Translations under genes and position numbers: made by a program
In this document: piece after piece, positions 20,906 through 33,309 of the stretch
Numbering within the stretch: position 1 is the first letter of the stretch
Layout: the number at the start of each line of letters is the position of its first letter
The notes under the pieces: model-generated
What the model was told of the DNA's origin: nothing
Databases searched by the model: none
What the model saw: the letters and a program-made list of their open reading frames with translations, nothing else
Source of the DNA: Phycomyces blakesleeanus NRRL 1555(-)
Taxonomy: Eukaryota > Mucoromycota > Mucoromycetes > Mucorales > Phycomycetaceae
DNA length: 64,000 bases
Reading direction: 5' to 3'
Assembly: GCF_001638985.1 (NCBI RefSeq)
Contig: NW_017265145.1
Span: 124,001 to 188,000, forward strand

Positions 20906-23900
20906 TCAGGCATAGTATTTTTTTGGCATAGGAATGACCAGCATTCTTTCTTCGTTCATATCAGTTACATCTACAGCAGTTGCGACCTCTAAGTGTATGC
21001 GATGTACAGGCAAGATGCTGTGATAATTATCAGCAGAGAATTCTGGCAAGCAGATTGCAATACCTTCATCTCTGTGTTCATTGTCATTTGTCGAATTATA
21101 CCATCGGATGTATGCAAAAACATGCTGGTCTTGATGTAATGTTGATGCTCGGTGGTTTGGATGAGGAGGCAGAGTAAATGAATGTATAAAAAGATACTGA
21201 ATTTGTCCGGTATATAGGCTTGAAGTTCGGCCATTGCTGCTACGGAAGAAAGCTTGAACGAGTGACCCGCGCTTACCAGAACTGTTGTTCCCAATATATG
21301 TTTGGCCAAGGAGATCAATTGATTTCAATTTTGTGATTCAGTTATTTACAAAATATTGTGACAATCTGGCATCGTGGTAAGAAATGAGATTGGGCATGGC
21401 ATAGGCGATTTTATAATAATCTAACAATTGAGGATAATCAATATCACTCATTGTTGATTCTTTTAAGGACTGTAAAGGAAAGGTGGATGGGGGGAGTGGT
21501 TCATTGCCTTTGATAGGTGCTGCTCGACTTAAGGATGAGTCTACAAATTGTTGCAGTCGGAAAGGTTGTTGGTTGGTTGGAGCATAAGTGGCATAGGTCG
21601 TTATAGGTGCGGTCGTAGAGGTAAGTTTTTCGAAAAGAGGAAGGAATGGAATGAGGCTTGGACATGCTAACGTATTTTGTACGTAATCAGCTTTGTATGC
21701 GTCTGCAGTGAATTTTGTCATATAGGTTGTTTCAAACCCGTCTTTTCTGTTTGTCTTGTTATTCTTTAACAAACCATTGTATCTCTCAAAACCAAAGAGC
21801 CAATAGCCATACACGGGTCCAAAATCACGAATTGTGTCATGAAGATGGAGGTGCAGGTGCATGTTGCAGGTGAGGACTTTTGGTTCATATGTATCTTCAC
21901 AAGATTGACAGAATTCTTGTAGATATCTGTGTGCTTGGTCTATTTCGATGAAACTGATTGACGGCTTTACAAGTATACGGCATGCTTTTACATAGTGCAT
22001 CCAGCCATTGAACATATTGGACGGAAGAACTGGTTTTAGAAGCACGGGAGAGTACACCAATACCCAAGACTTCCACTCATCTGCTTTCATGTGGGAAAAG
22101 CCCTTTCCTATCTTCGTTTTCAGCTTGGTATAGTCGCTGGGCAATATCATCGTTGCTGCAACTGTCTGCATTGCAAGCAGATCATTGTTTTTCATTTTTT
22201 TCATTGTTGTCCATGTTTCAATCATTCTCTTTGGTGTTCCCAGAAAAAGATTATGCATGGGATCAATGATCGTTCCACGTACTAGATCAAAGTATCCAAG
22301 GCGATACAACTGCGACCATCGAACACCATATTCGACCTCCAGCTGCTGCCTTTCTGAGGGTGTACTCGCACTATTCCACTCCTCAGCATGCACACGGTTT
22401 GCTCTATCACTTCGATGGCGCCACTGGTCACAATCAAATCCACGGAAATCGACAGAAGAAGTGCCTGGTAGACGAGAAAATTGATTGTCGCATTTGTAAC
22501 AGGCGCATGTGCTGTTGTGCGCGGTGAACCCACTAGTCTTTCTGGCAGCAGGTATATCGCATGCAACCATCAATAAGGCTGCATGAACTGTTGCACCGTC
22601 TGTTTGCTGGTAGGTGGGTATCTGTATTCCAAGATAGAGCTGTATCATTTCGTCGACTAATGGCTTGAGATAATGATTGATCTCTTCTGATTTTGGCTCT
22701 TTTGGTCTGGGCATGAGGCCAACAAGGATTGTATTTTCTGCTTTAAACCGCTCACTTCTAGGCAGGTTGTTAATCACCAGGTAGATAGCACCGCAGGAAT
22801 AGCTAGTACCATCGAAAGGCTGGAACCAGTCGATGTTTAATGTCAGCATCAATGAACGAGGATGCTCAACAAAAATTTCATTGTCATTGTCCTTCAAATC
22901 AGTCCAGGCTTCACCATCGTAAACATCACACAATGTATCAGTGATCTTGAATTCTTGGTTCCAGTGCATGATCTTTTGCTCGAAATCGGGACGGAGGAAA
23001 AGAATTTTAAGAGCACGTGTGAGAGACTGATATACATAAGACTTCTTTGCAACCAAATCACCAGACAATGATTGGACCATTAATTTGCAATTACAGGCGG
23101 TATGTGTACCAAGCTTTACGAAATCACAATTCAAAGGAGCAGGTACACTTTCCTCATACACCTTGTGGCAATCCTGACAAACGACAAATCTCTTAATCCC
23201 TTTTGTCATGGCTGAGAATCCTGTCATGCTTTGGAGACCAGAAAGACTCACGGGCAATTGGAAATCCTGCTCGTAAATCGACAAGAGCTTGTTGATGAAT
23301 TCGATCAAGACAACAGCGCCCTTATTGACCACATAGCGGGAAGCAAACATTACCACAAAAGTAGCAATGAACCTGTGTACCGGATTTTCAGGCATATTTG
23401 GGGTGGCAAAAGGATCTATTGTAAAAAAAAAACAAAAAAAATTAACACCCCCCCTTTTTTCAGATTTTTCTTTTTTGGTTCTTTTCCTTGAATTTTTTTT
23501 GGGTCTTTTTTTATTAGTTAATTAACACGGACTGACCTTCAGTATCGAATTCTTCGACTTCAATCTCAACAATATTCTCTTCATTGTCTTCACTTTCTTC
23601 ACCGCCATTGCTTTCTTTGTCATTGTCATTTTCATCACCATCACTGCTTTCGCCATTCGACTCATTGCTAAAAGCAACCTCATCATCAGAAATTGGGGCT
23701 CCTTCCCAAACAGGCGAGTTGGTCTGACCGTCCATTGCTTCTATGGGTCCGGTTTGTTGGTTTGATGTAGCTACATATAGAATTCAATTTTTAGTTTACT
23801 TCTCTTTTTATCACAATTAACGTTTCTTACTTTCAAAATCAATATCCATGAGATTTCTTTGAACAGATACATCTATTGAAATAAAACATTATATAAAATA

Positions 23901-24084
23901 ACCAAAATGAAAATGAAAATGAAAAACAAAACATACTTCTTTCACTTCTTTCCATGTCTTCATATCTTGCTCTTTTATTGTGACGCTGGAGGGTTCGTGT
24001 AGAAACAAAGCTGTAGCCTTGTTGATTATCGCTGCATTTTGTGCAATAGCACTTCTTATTATAAAGTTCAGAAGTAGAGGACAT
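20906..24084 (-). CDS. T1-A Tnp2-like transposase (about 977 aa, one internal stop)
   Basis: The exons 24084-23937, 23872-23831, 23770-23537 and 23415-20906 total 2934 nt, an exact multiple of three. The N terminus has CYCTKC...HNKRAR, a zinc-ribbon or half-finger-like motif, then an Asp/Glu-rich tract (23600-23530). The core shows VVCQDCHKVY, LNIDWFQPFDG (about 22830), ILVGLMPRPKEP, CDIPAARKTSGF, CACYKCDNQF and IIDPMHNLFLGTPKR (about 22260), then MHLHLHLHDTI and FGFERYNGLLK. These match the motif order of the Tnp2 transposase family. A TGA at about 21336 separates the last ~140 residues (TGQIQYLFIH..MPKKYYA). Otherwise the 685-codon main stretch is open. It is probably the youngest T1 copy, possibly killed by that single stop. 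Confidence 0.85.
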
Positions 24085-24304
24085 GGTGTTTATTTTGTTA
24101 TAAATGTTAAGATAAAAGGGAAACAAGTGTTACATTTACTTTATTTGTTCAAACTTTATAATAATAATAATATAATGATAAAATAACTTGGATGGTTATT
24201 ATATCCGAGCCAATAGAAAATTACAACATGACTTTATAAACATGTACACCAAAAAACATGCTGAGATGAAAAATTGCTCTAAATATCCACATGTAACCAT
24301 GAAC

Positions 24305-27300
24305 CTTCACACAAGGGTATTCAGGGTCATTTCTCCAGTGCTAATTACTACTAATCTTTGGTATATTGAAGTTGCATCTAGAGTTACAACTGGAATGAAA
24401 TTGTCATAGTCAGTGGCTGAGTGATCATTCATAACACTTACCAACACGAGAAACTGCCTGCAGTTTTCATCATGAGGTGAGATGTTATGTGAGAAATAAA
24501 AAACAACAGACCCAATAAACCAGTGAGTTTTGCTAAGATTTAAATAGAGTAATTAGAAACTTCATTTTATAAGACATTTCTTTATGAAAAACTTACTTTT
24601 GGTATATGGCATAAAATTTTATATAATGATTGCCTCAACGGAATTCTGATCTCTTTCTTCTGTACATCTCCAAACTATATATATGGCTACCAATTAAGGC
24701 ATGCGCTGCTATCTGGATTGTGTTCATGGTATATTGTGGATCGGTTTGCTGTGAATTAGATTGAGTATAAAAGGTTTGTAATTCCTTGGTAAATGTAGGT
24801 ATGTTGATGAATTCTTGTATATAGGGTATAGTTTCAAACGGACTTCAGAGTTGATGATCATACTTGTAGGGAGAGAGAGATGAAAGTTCCAGGAAGTCGT
24901 CCAGAGATGTCCTTGTGGGTATAATTGGATTCACTAATTCATTGAAATCTACTGAGCAGTTCAGATAGCCACGGATTGCTAGTCGCTCTACCAAGTTGCC
25001 CGTGTTTTTTCCACTGAAAACCTTACTTTTGATCAACTTAGAATATCTGCCAATTGTTTGTTCCATGGATCTGGTACTGTATACCCTTAAATTACCCATA
25101 TTTCTTGTAATAAGACCAGTATAGATAATGTAATGGTTTACAGGAGAGAAGGCTCTGACTGATAGACTTTTTTTTGTAATCTCAGAATCCAGAAACTGAT
25201 GCCAAATATTGAAATCACTATTAAAAAAGAAAGTAAGCATTATTTTCAAATAATAAAGTTTCAAAACTCATTTCAACTTACTTTTCCATTTCCACTATCA
25301 TATTCTCATTTAAGTTCCACTGCAAACATATAGAGCAAACTTTTACCAGAGCCAGGAGTGCCTTTCAAGTTGTTTGTCTTGTAAAAAGAGGAACCAGCAG
25401 AGTGAGGACAGCATACAAAATGATATCAATGTAATCAATTGCCCTTATGCCTTCTCTCTTGTCAATAATATTATCTCAACTGCCTTGGAAGGATACAGGT
25501 ATGTTGGATCTAGAATACTGGATTTGTCTACCTGCCAGCTTAACATCACTTTCCTTCAGAGAGAAGGTATATCTCTCTTTCAGGAAATGACTTCTGTCTT
25601 CACTCTTTGGCCAGTAAGCTTCCAATGATTCAGTGTTGGAAAGTACAAATAGTTTATACATAAGTTTGCCTATTCCATGGCCAATTAAATGCATCTCATC
25701 AAGTCCATAGAAGCAAAATCCACTAAAGGTGGGCAATTGGGCAAAAATGTTTGCCTCTTTAATACCGGTAGCCTATAAAATTTATATTAATATACAATTC
25801 TTTTTTTTTGTTATAGTATACTTACTTTTTTATCTCTAACAAAGTCGTCCTTTGTTCTCAAAGTGGCATAACAGTCTTGGTAGTATTTCCCTTTACTATG
25901 GGGAGGGCTGACACCTTCTACCTTGCATATTCAGCAACCTTTGTTGGACATGTGACCTGTGTAATGACAAAATTGGGTAACCTATTTTTGCTCAAAATGG
26001 TGAGTTGCTTTTCTCCTTAGTTTTTCTTTAACTCACTTGAGGAATGTCACCAGAGGCCATAACCATGTGAACTTTGGCTTTAATCTGCTTGCCATTGAAC
26101 TTTTTGATGATCAACCCATGTTTTCCTAAGCTACTTATTTCGTCTATAATAGGCAATAAGAAAGAGTCAAGATCTTTGGGCTTTCCAGGTATAATCGCAA
26201 GTTGGATGAGATATTCATTGGTATATCTTGACACAAAAAAAAAGATAAGTCTAAGAGAACCCATGTATAAACAATTCTTTTATGTTTTGCACTAATTATT
26301 ACCTAATTTCAGGGTTATAGTTTAACATCATTATATGTACAATAGTCAATTGCTGTTTCGATTTTTTTTGGTTTACAAAACCATCAAGAAACAGAGCAAT
26401 TGCTATGTTATCAGGGGAATCAAAGAGCTGCTCCTCTTTTAGAGTCTTGTACTCTTCACCATCAACATAATCAGACATTTCATTTGAAATGTATTGTCTG
26501 TTGACCCTGTATTGCAACTTTAATTTTTTCTTGTCATTACCAAGAAGTCTTGCAAGTTGGTTCCCAAGTGACATCATCTTCATGGTATTTACTGGTACCA
26601 AAGAAGAATCACCATCGATGTCCTTGTATCTGTGGGCCTTGCAAATGGAGCATTCTTCTTCATTCTTGGTAATATCAAAAAGCGAGCAAACATTCTCGCA
26701 AATGTCATACTCATAAGACTTCAGGTCAGTCTTGCCTTTGATGAGTGTGCTGACAGGCCTGGCATGCAAGATTTTTGGGTTGTATTGTAATATTTGAACA
26801 TTTTAGTAAACTTTCTAGAATATCTAAAGGAAATTCGAATTGAATATACCTTCTTTGAGCTTGTCATTATCACAAATGATTATGTTCATAAGATCTACAA
26901 GTAGACTATGCAGATCTGTAGAAACCCAAAAATCGGTTACAAGGTCATTCAAGCAAATTGTGGTGATCCAGACACTCAGATGTTGGATTTATCACATATA
27001 AGAACATATTCATATTGGGATAGCGTAGTAGCTATCATCTTGTCAGTATAAAATTTATATAAATGATTAAGTAATCAGCCCAATAATTATTACAGTTAGT
27101 ACTGTAGATAATATCTTAAAGATTGTTAAGATAATTATATCATACTGCCGGGTAAACTGTGTCAGATCGATATGGAGCTAATTTAGTAAGAAGTCCTAAA
27201 GCTCTAGTATAAAAGAGAAAAGAATAGCTAAGAGCTAAAGAAGTACGATTTATGATTTGATGTCATAATTGTAACACCGACACTAGTTAAGCAGTAAATA

Positions 27301-27907
27301 CACTCTAATAACCAAATATAGTAAAGGAAGAAAGCCTTAAGAAACTAAGACGTAATGACAAGAGCAGATTGTGTTTTTTTATAAAAAGGGACACTTTTTA
27401 TTTATGAATAAAGACAACTTATATACAGTCTCAGAGTATTTCTATACGTCTCTATTCTCAAATATTTTATTTTTCTATTGTTTTGTACCTGAAATACCAC
27501 ACAGATGCTGAATAGCTCGGATGTCGTGAAGATATTGTTGGTAAAGATGTTGTTGTTGTAGACATGTCCTTGGTCACCAGCTTCAAAGTTGCAAGATGCT
27601 TTAAAGGTTTTTGACTGGAAAGGATCAAATGGAACTGTAACAGATAATTAGGGTTATAAATATTTATGTTTGGAAAGTATGTACTAAATTATTTCAAATA
27701 CATACCATCTTCTAGATTTGTTTATGCTGAAGCAGATTACACAGCTGGTTTTTGTAAGTTCTCTTTAGCAACAGGAGCATTGACTGTTTTGTGAATACAC
27801 TTGTGATTGCGAAGTTGCTTGCTAGTAGGGTAAGTCAAGCTACAGAAATTGCATTTGAAAGAAGACAAGTCAGTAGAACTTCTGGTTCTTTTGTTTGAAT
27901 AAGACAT
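24305..27907 (-). pseudogene. CX-2 CACTA transposase with N-terminal C2H2 finger
   Basis: The start at 27907 gives MSYSNKRTRSSTDLSSFKC, and a C2H2 finger FKCNFCSLTY..RNHKCIH follows. After the solo LTR come ICLNDLVTDFW, KSYEYDICENVCSLF, CSICKAHRY (about 26640) and DNIAIALFLDGFVNQKK (about 26390). The next blocks are IIPGKPKDLDSFLLPIIDEI, MVMASGDIPQ, FYGLDEMHLIGHGIGKL (about 25690; the D-x-M-H motif) and YSTRSMEQTIGRYSKL (about 25070). Then EMYRRKK and LSKTHWFIGSVVFYFSH. Multiple short introns separate these. A TGA at 24845 stands where CX-1 has TGG. The gene is cut at about 24305 by T1-A and continues at 17668. Confidence 0.75.
26959..27501. mobile_element. Solo LTR (543 bp) inside the CX-2 transposase gene
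   Basis: It begins TGTGGTGATCCAGACACTC and ends GAAATACCACA, and is nearly identical to 12025-12565. The flanks CAAAT (26954-26958) and CAGAT (27502-27506) are a 5-bp target duplication with one mismatch. The conserved internal LTR features are CTTTTTATTTATGAATAAAGAC and a TATAAAAAGG box. Confidence 0.85.
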
Positions 27908-28868
27908 TGGTAAGGTTGAAAAAAGGGTAGTATATGAAAGTTAAAATAAAAAAAGAGGTATTTTAATCTTGAATGAGATTGTGAGCTCCCCTTTTTATAT
28001 TTTTTTGAGTTCATAAGCACGGTTTGTTGATGTTGTAAATGAGTATTGATTACTGCTTACTTTGAAAGTAAGACTGAAGGATAATAAAATAGCCTCAGAT
28101 ATTTCACTTCGCCGGATATGCCTTTAAGATATTATTCTATGCGCAGATCATCATACCCATAATTGATTATTAGTTATCCTGTATTAATTATTATTATTAC
28201 AATAGCATAGAATATATAAGTACACATACATTATATCTATGGTATAGTTATATTTCATTTACATATCTCATTTATTATATGAATACTTAATTGAGAGACT
28301 ACAACTACAATTGATAAACATTATGAAACATCACCCAAGTATCTGGTCGGGATACTAAAATATTACCAATAGCATAAATGGTCTTCTTTACCAGAATTTT
28401 TGGATTGATATGACTTGAGAAGTATCAGAACAATTGATCTCTCTAGATTTTCCTGGAAGAATAATACTTCTGCAAGATGACTTATTGTAATAAAGTTTAT
28501 TTAGGTATGTTCTAAAACATAAATCAGAAAACATATAAACTCTGTTATGCTCTACTTTTATTTTGGAATAAGCAATCTATATAAGTTTTTATTGATTATT
28601 TTGTTTATATTTTATTTGTTAATTTCTTGTTTTTGCTTCTTGTTTTGAAAGGAATATTCAATTTTCTATAGAAAGCAAAAAGAAACCGATCTTATAGCTT
28701 TAATCATAAAGTCTGTATCAATTGGATGTTGAGGTTTAACGTATTTTATATGTTTATCCATCCCAACATATATTAGCTATCTTTATTTTCATTATTTTTT
28801 ATTTCTTCCTTTCTCTTTTATAATCTTTAAACCATCTACTTAACATGAATAGCTAATTGGACATTAAT
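27908..28868. promoter_or_regulatory. Divergent intergenic region of CX-2
   Basis: About 960 bp separate the diverging transposase and accessory genes. The stretch 28031-28325 resembles the start of the LTR-like repeat at 10206 (TGTTGTAAATGAGTATTGA). Nothing else is recognisable. A bidirectional promoter is expected but no specific element can be named. Confidence 0.35.
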
Positions 28869-29779
28869 ATGTTAAACACAATTAGAATTGTTATTCGTGA
28901 GGAATTGACTGATATCCGTACTTCAGTTGCTAGAATTGATGAAAACATTGCTAATCAACAACAGTTTATAAGACAGACTTTTAACGCAGACGGAACTAGT
29001 AACGTTCATAGAGGTAAGAATAATGGGTTTAGCAACTGTTTTGAATATTCATAAATTTTATTTAAAGATGTTGTCAAACAATCTGCAATCGAAAGACGAA
29101 TGACATACCTAGTAAGTCATCCTGATGACAGGGGCGTAAGATATATATCTGCAACAATGAATGAGGCACGTATGGGGTTCATACCTCAAGGAACAAACAA
29201 GACCCCAAGTGCCACTGCAAGAATCAATGCAAAGATTAACTACCTTTGAAAAAAACAAAAAGGGACAGATGTAAATATATCAGCACTAAAGCAAAAGCTT
29301 ATTTGCTTGCAGTTTTATATGTATACCAGGCAGTGTTGGTATATAATAAAAGATGATGGTGTTGAGGAAGTAAACTGGGGAAAATTGAATTCTCAGAAAA
29401 AGTTATACTACTCTTTGCGACTTGAGGAGTTAATTTTCAATAACTATAACTTCCTACTTTACGAATGTCAAGATCAATGGGCTGCTTCTCTTCTTTTACA
29501 GGAAGTAATGAAGGCTGAACGCCAAACAGAAAAAAGAAGAAAGGTTTGTATATAATTTGCAAAGGTCAAGTATCTTTATAAATTTGATTTTAAATATCAT
29601 AGGAGAGAGCGGCTGGGCCAGTTCAGGACAATAGGTACAAACAGACTCATTTCAATATATAATGTAATGAAATTACTAATTTCTCTGCTTCAAATAGTGC
29701 CAATGACAGTATCTCTGAAGAGGAGTCAATTGTGGTCATGACACTACCAAGGAGACCAACACGCAGCAGACGTACTTAG
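28869..29779 (+). pseudogene. CX-2 accessory gene (four exons)
   Basis: The exons 28869-29013, 29068-29543, 29603-29634 and 29698-29779 are bounded by GTAAGA..AAAG, GTTTGT..ATAG and GTACAA..ATAG. The N-terminal exon (MLNTIRIVIREELTDIRTSV) looks helical. Exon 2 contains RMTYLVSHPDDRGVRYIS, then W-x-x-L...LYYSLRLEELIF, WAASLLLQEVMKAERQTEKRRK. The end is PRRPTRSRRT. The CX-3 homologue at 40156-41185 shares the pattern W..I..K.REYY..HLE.L...C..MW.ARSLLWES and the basic R-S-x-R end. A TGA near 29249 (YL*KKQ) breaks it. The role is unknown; the position is equivalent to the second gene of CACTA elements. Confidence 0.65.
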
Positions 29780-31329
29780 AAAAGTAAAAAAAAAGCACGG
29801 GCCACAAGCCACATGATTATATTTGTGCACAGCAATAAAAAATTTTACTCTGTTTCTTCTTTTTTTTTGGTCCCCATCATCAGTAGCATTAGTTAATTCT
29901 GAACACTGTATTTATTTTTCTTATGTTTTCCATCACCCACATTCCAGCCAAGCAAAAGCACACCAATAAAAGTTGAAATCTTTTAGAAATATTTTGAATT
30001 GTTTACTTTTGTAATAACTCATTTGATCTGGATCTAAAAAAAACAGAAATAAATTTAAACTAATGGAAGCAGACTCTAGATACGACTTTGCAATTAACAA
30101 TAAGAAAGAAAGAGTTCAAGATGCATCATAACTGAAAAAGGTATTCTATATATACATTTAAATAGGACTTGGTCATTTATCTTTTTTTTTGAATAATCAA
30201 AAATAGTTATGAGCAATCTCTATTCTGATACAGCAATAACCAGCCTTTAATCTGATGTGTAAACCCAGATAAATATTTTTGTACAAAGGAAAAGAGCTGT
30301 TTTAAATGTACTAATAATTATATAGTTTTTCAATAGTATTTTTTTGAATTTTATGTACTTTATTTACAATATTGATCGAAAGGTAATTAACAGAATTGAA
30401 CTTTTTTACATTATATGTATGCTAATATTATTATTATTTTGTTTAGTTTTGAGAATCCTCAAGTTTCTTTCCTGTGAACTATTAACTTTTTGGGGTGGTT
30501 TACTGTTTTTGATTGACTGAAGGTAAATATATTGAAAAGGGTTTCTTTTTAAAGCTACAAATGCTAACTATTGTTATTATTACTCAATAGAAAAAACACT
30601 GATTTATAAGAAGCATGCTTTTATATTATGTTTGTTGAAGTTATGTAAGTTATTAGTGCTATTATATTTCTTTATTTTTGCTATTATTCTGTGGTATTGA
30701 GTATTAAACAATGTTATTGCATAGTTTAACCCAGCAATATTGCTCCATCCTATCCTGTAGAATAATTGTTCCAAATGCTATCTCGTCTCACCTTATTGTC
30801 AAGGATATTGCATATATCCTAGCAACCTCTTTGCTGGACACAAAACAAAATAGAAAAACCAAAGAAAAACACTGTATAAGCCTACCAATAGTTTCCTACA
30901 AAAAGTGAAAATAAGCAATGACACCAATGCTGCTATTTTAAATAAAAAAAACCTACTGTCTAAAATTATTTTTTAATGAAAAAAACTACATTACTGTTTC
31001 CTTTTTCATAAAAAACCACACCATAATTTCCTTTTTTGTAAAAAAAACTACACCACGGTATGGTAGAGATCAACGTTAAACTAGCAAATGCTATGCTGTT
31101 TTTTAGCATAAAACCACATTAATTGGTTACGTTTCCACTAAGTTTTATGGTAGGGGAGCCACTATAATCTGTTGCAAAACCACTAACCAAATTTGGTGTG
31201 ACAAAACTACATTGATTGGTAACTAACATAGCTCATTTACCACTAATCTACCCTGCTTAAGCATAGTGTGGCTGGCCACCAAATCACTAAAAAATTAGTA
31301 GGACTGCCACACAAATTTCGTTCATAGTG
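29780..31329. other. CX-2 accessory-side noncoding end with CACTA subterminal repeats
   Basis: Between the accessory stop and the TAGTG tip no gene is supported. From about 30950, runs of AAAAAACTACA and CCATAATTTCCTTTTT alternate. From 31120 to 31329, several CCACTAA/CCACTAATC motifs occur, mirrored by CCACTAATCAAAG and CCACTAATTTACC near 17070-17120 at the other end. Confidence 0.55.
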
Positions 31330-31800
31330 GTAGTATATGTTTTTGGCAACATGGCCTATAAAAAAGTCAGCAAAGTTTTAGAAGAAGATGACAATGCTTA
31401 TTAATGTTTGCTAATCAGGATGGTTATTGTGAAAAGAATGCATCAGAAATAAAAAGAGTGATAGTGTCTATGGCAATAGAATGTATCAGTATTTTCTTTT
31501 AGTGGTTTATAAAAAAAGAGACGCCACCTTACCATAGAAACCCTGACATATAATAAACGATGAATAGAAAGATAGAGCAAGTGTCTATAGCAGCCAAATA
31601 TATAAATATTCCTATTTATTATCTGTGATGAAGCTCTTTTTAAAAAGAATATAACTTACTAAAATATCCAAATATAATAAAACTTGGAAAGAGAAAGAAA
31701 AGAGAAAGACAAGCCAGAATGAGACAAAGAAGAAAAAAATAAAAATAAAAATAAAAATATAAATAAAAATAAAAATTACAAAAGAAGTAATAAAGAAATC
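31330..31800 (-). pseudogene. T1-B gene 3, N-terminal exons (right of CX-2)
   Basis: A leader exon with a hydrophobic run (about 31740-31653, Phe/Leu/Tyr-rich) is followed by exon 2 after CTATAG (about 31578-31527, TCSIFLFIVYYMSGFL). Exon 3 (about 31470-31410) reads TITLFISDAFFSQ then a stop, where T1-A has QW. The start of exon 4 reads AMLPKTYTT, then meets the CX-2 terminus. The missing half of exon 4 is at 16791. Acceptors share YCATAG before ACAC/ATAC, as in T1-A and T1-C. Confidence 0.5.
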
Positions 31801-32184
31801 AAAACAAATGCTTGCCCTCAAGAGAAACTGAAAGAGTGTGATGAAATAAAACCTAAAAGCAATATTTTCATTGTATCTTATACAGAGCTTGTGTAAGAAA
31901 GCAATTTAGATTTATTCTTGAAACAATCTCTATTGTTAATAAATATATTTTCTTTCAAAATATTAATTAGCCTCTTTGCTACACTCGCACTTTTACAAAT
32001 ACTCACACTCACACTCACACTTACACCCAAATGTAAACATATAATCACATTTACATATATACAAAAGACCATATTTTACAAGTACTCTTATATATAAAGA
32101 ACACTATGTTGTATATATATATAATATTAAATCATAATATAGATAGTTCATACTTATTTGTTTTTTTTTATTAATTTATAGAAA

Positions 32185-33309
32185 ATGCCTAAAGTCAATC
32201 TTACACTTGCTCCTCATCCATCAAAAGAACATGCAGATCTGATTGCTAGATTAGATGTAATGCAGCAAAGTCTGAAGGATATGGATTTCAAAATTGGCTG
32301 CGTTGTCAAAGGCAATGCTGATGCTTTGGAAGTTCTGGATACTCTTATTGGAACTTCTGATAATGCTCTTGAGATTGCTCCCGCCTCTGCTCCTACCTCT
32401 GCTCCCACTGCCACTTCTTCTGATATTAACCAAGAAGTTTACAATCGACTTTTTGTGAGTAAAGCACTATCAAGTAATTTATTGATATACTATCTCACAC
32501 AATATATAGTCTCTTATCTGAAGCCGGTTGAGGGATTCAAAATTCAGATCAAATGATGCAGCTTTGAGTGCAGCAAATGACAGCAAGTCCAGTTGGAATG
32601 CTGAAATTCATTTCAATCGTTCCCCTAATAAAGAACTGACACTTGCACTTATGGCTTACCTGAAGTCAAAGTTTGCTGCAGATGGGCTTAGGCCATCCAA
32701 AATCCACGGTAGTATTTATACTAACTTTTGTGGAAGACGTTCTGCTGAACAAAAGTTGCCGTCAGCCCTTGATGCAGGAAGATCAAGGTCAAGAAGAGCA
32801 AGTCGAGCAACCACTGTATGTTGTGTTGTATTTTGATAGAAATAATAATATTGAGTGATATTAATAAATGTGTGTTATTAGAACTTTGACTGCCATGAGC
32901 TGGCCTACAGCATATGCAAGGTTGACATTGATATATTGATGGAAAAGAATTGCGAAGGGCTCATCAACAAGACAGCAATGTCTGAGAGTGAGTCAGAGGA
33001 TGAGATACCTGAAGTTTCAGACAATCATGTAATCTGTACAGTGCGTCCATCCTGAAGAAGCGATGAGGTAAATACTTTTATAAATAATGTTAAATGCAAT
33101 CCATTGTCTTTTAGTAAAATAAACATAATATTTTTATTGTAATCTAGTACAATCAGTTTCTGGGGCATGTTGACAAAGCCATGCTCAGATGCTTGAGTCT
33201 AAATGTGCGCCAGATAGTAAAAAAGACCTTTGGCAGAGATACAGATTTAGCAGTCCCGAGTCAACTGAAGCGCTCTCTTCCCCAGTGGGCTTTCAGAGAT
33301 GAACTCTAA
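32185..33309 (+). pseudogene. T1-B accessory gene (four exons, two stops)
   Basis: The exons 32185-32454, 32510-32815, 32882-33067 and 33148-33309 reproduce the 306/186/162-nt pattern of T1-A. Conserved parts are WNAEIHFNRSPNKEL, a basic RSRSRRASRATT exon end, MEKNCEGLINKTAMSESESED, RSDE, and the final LPQWAFRDEL. Stops occur at TGA near 32519 and where the conserved W before RSDE has become TGA (33052). Exon 1 (MPKVNLTLAPHPSKEHADLI) differs completely from T1-A except for its length and phase. Confidence 0.8.

Larger units (their letters stand above)
17674..24299. mobile_element. T1-A: three-gene Tnp2-like element, best preserved copy
   Basis: Its ends are TGGTTACATGTG (17674) and the inverse CACATGTAACCA (to 24299) as a 12-bp TIR, apart from one mismatched base. 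The flanks TGATC (17669-17673) and TGAAC (24300-24304) form a possible 5-bp target duplication with one mismatch. Gene order: gene 3 (minus), accessory gene (plus), transposase (minus), so gene 3 and accessory diverge while accessory and transposase converge. The element lies within the transposase gene of CX-2. Confidence 0.65.
16792..31329 (-). mobile_element. CX-2: complete CACTA element (14.5 kb with nested insertions)
   Basis: The ends read CACTATGAATGAAATT (16792) and its inverse TTTCGTTCATAGTG (to 31329), giving an imperfect TIR of about 30 bp. Both flanks carry GTA (16789-16791 and 31330-31332), the 3-bp target duplication expected for CACTA elements. The two flanks are the two halves of one exon of T1-B gene 3. 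Subterminal CCACTAA motifs cluster at both ends (16820-17120 and 31120-31300). The interior holds the transposase (minus, up to 27907), the accessory gene (plus, 28869-29779), T1-A and a solo LTR. Without these insertions the element is about 7.4 kb. Confidence 0.8.

Noticed and set aside
30711..30908. 65-codon open stretch (+) in CX-2
   Set aside because: It lies in the noncoding arm of the CACTA element and resembles nothing in the other copies.
31612..31821. 69-codon minus ORF as a complete gene
   Set aside because: It merges the gene 3 leader exon with intron and low-complexity sequence; the exon-based reading fits the other T1 copies better.
32214..32433. Antisense ORFs opposite T1-B accessory exon 1
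   Set aside because: Shadows of the Ala/Pro-rich coding exon.
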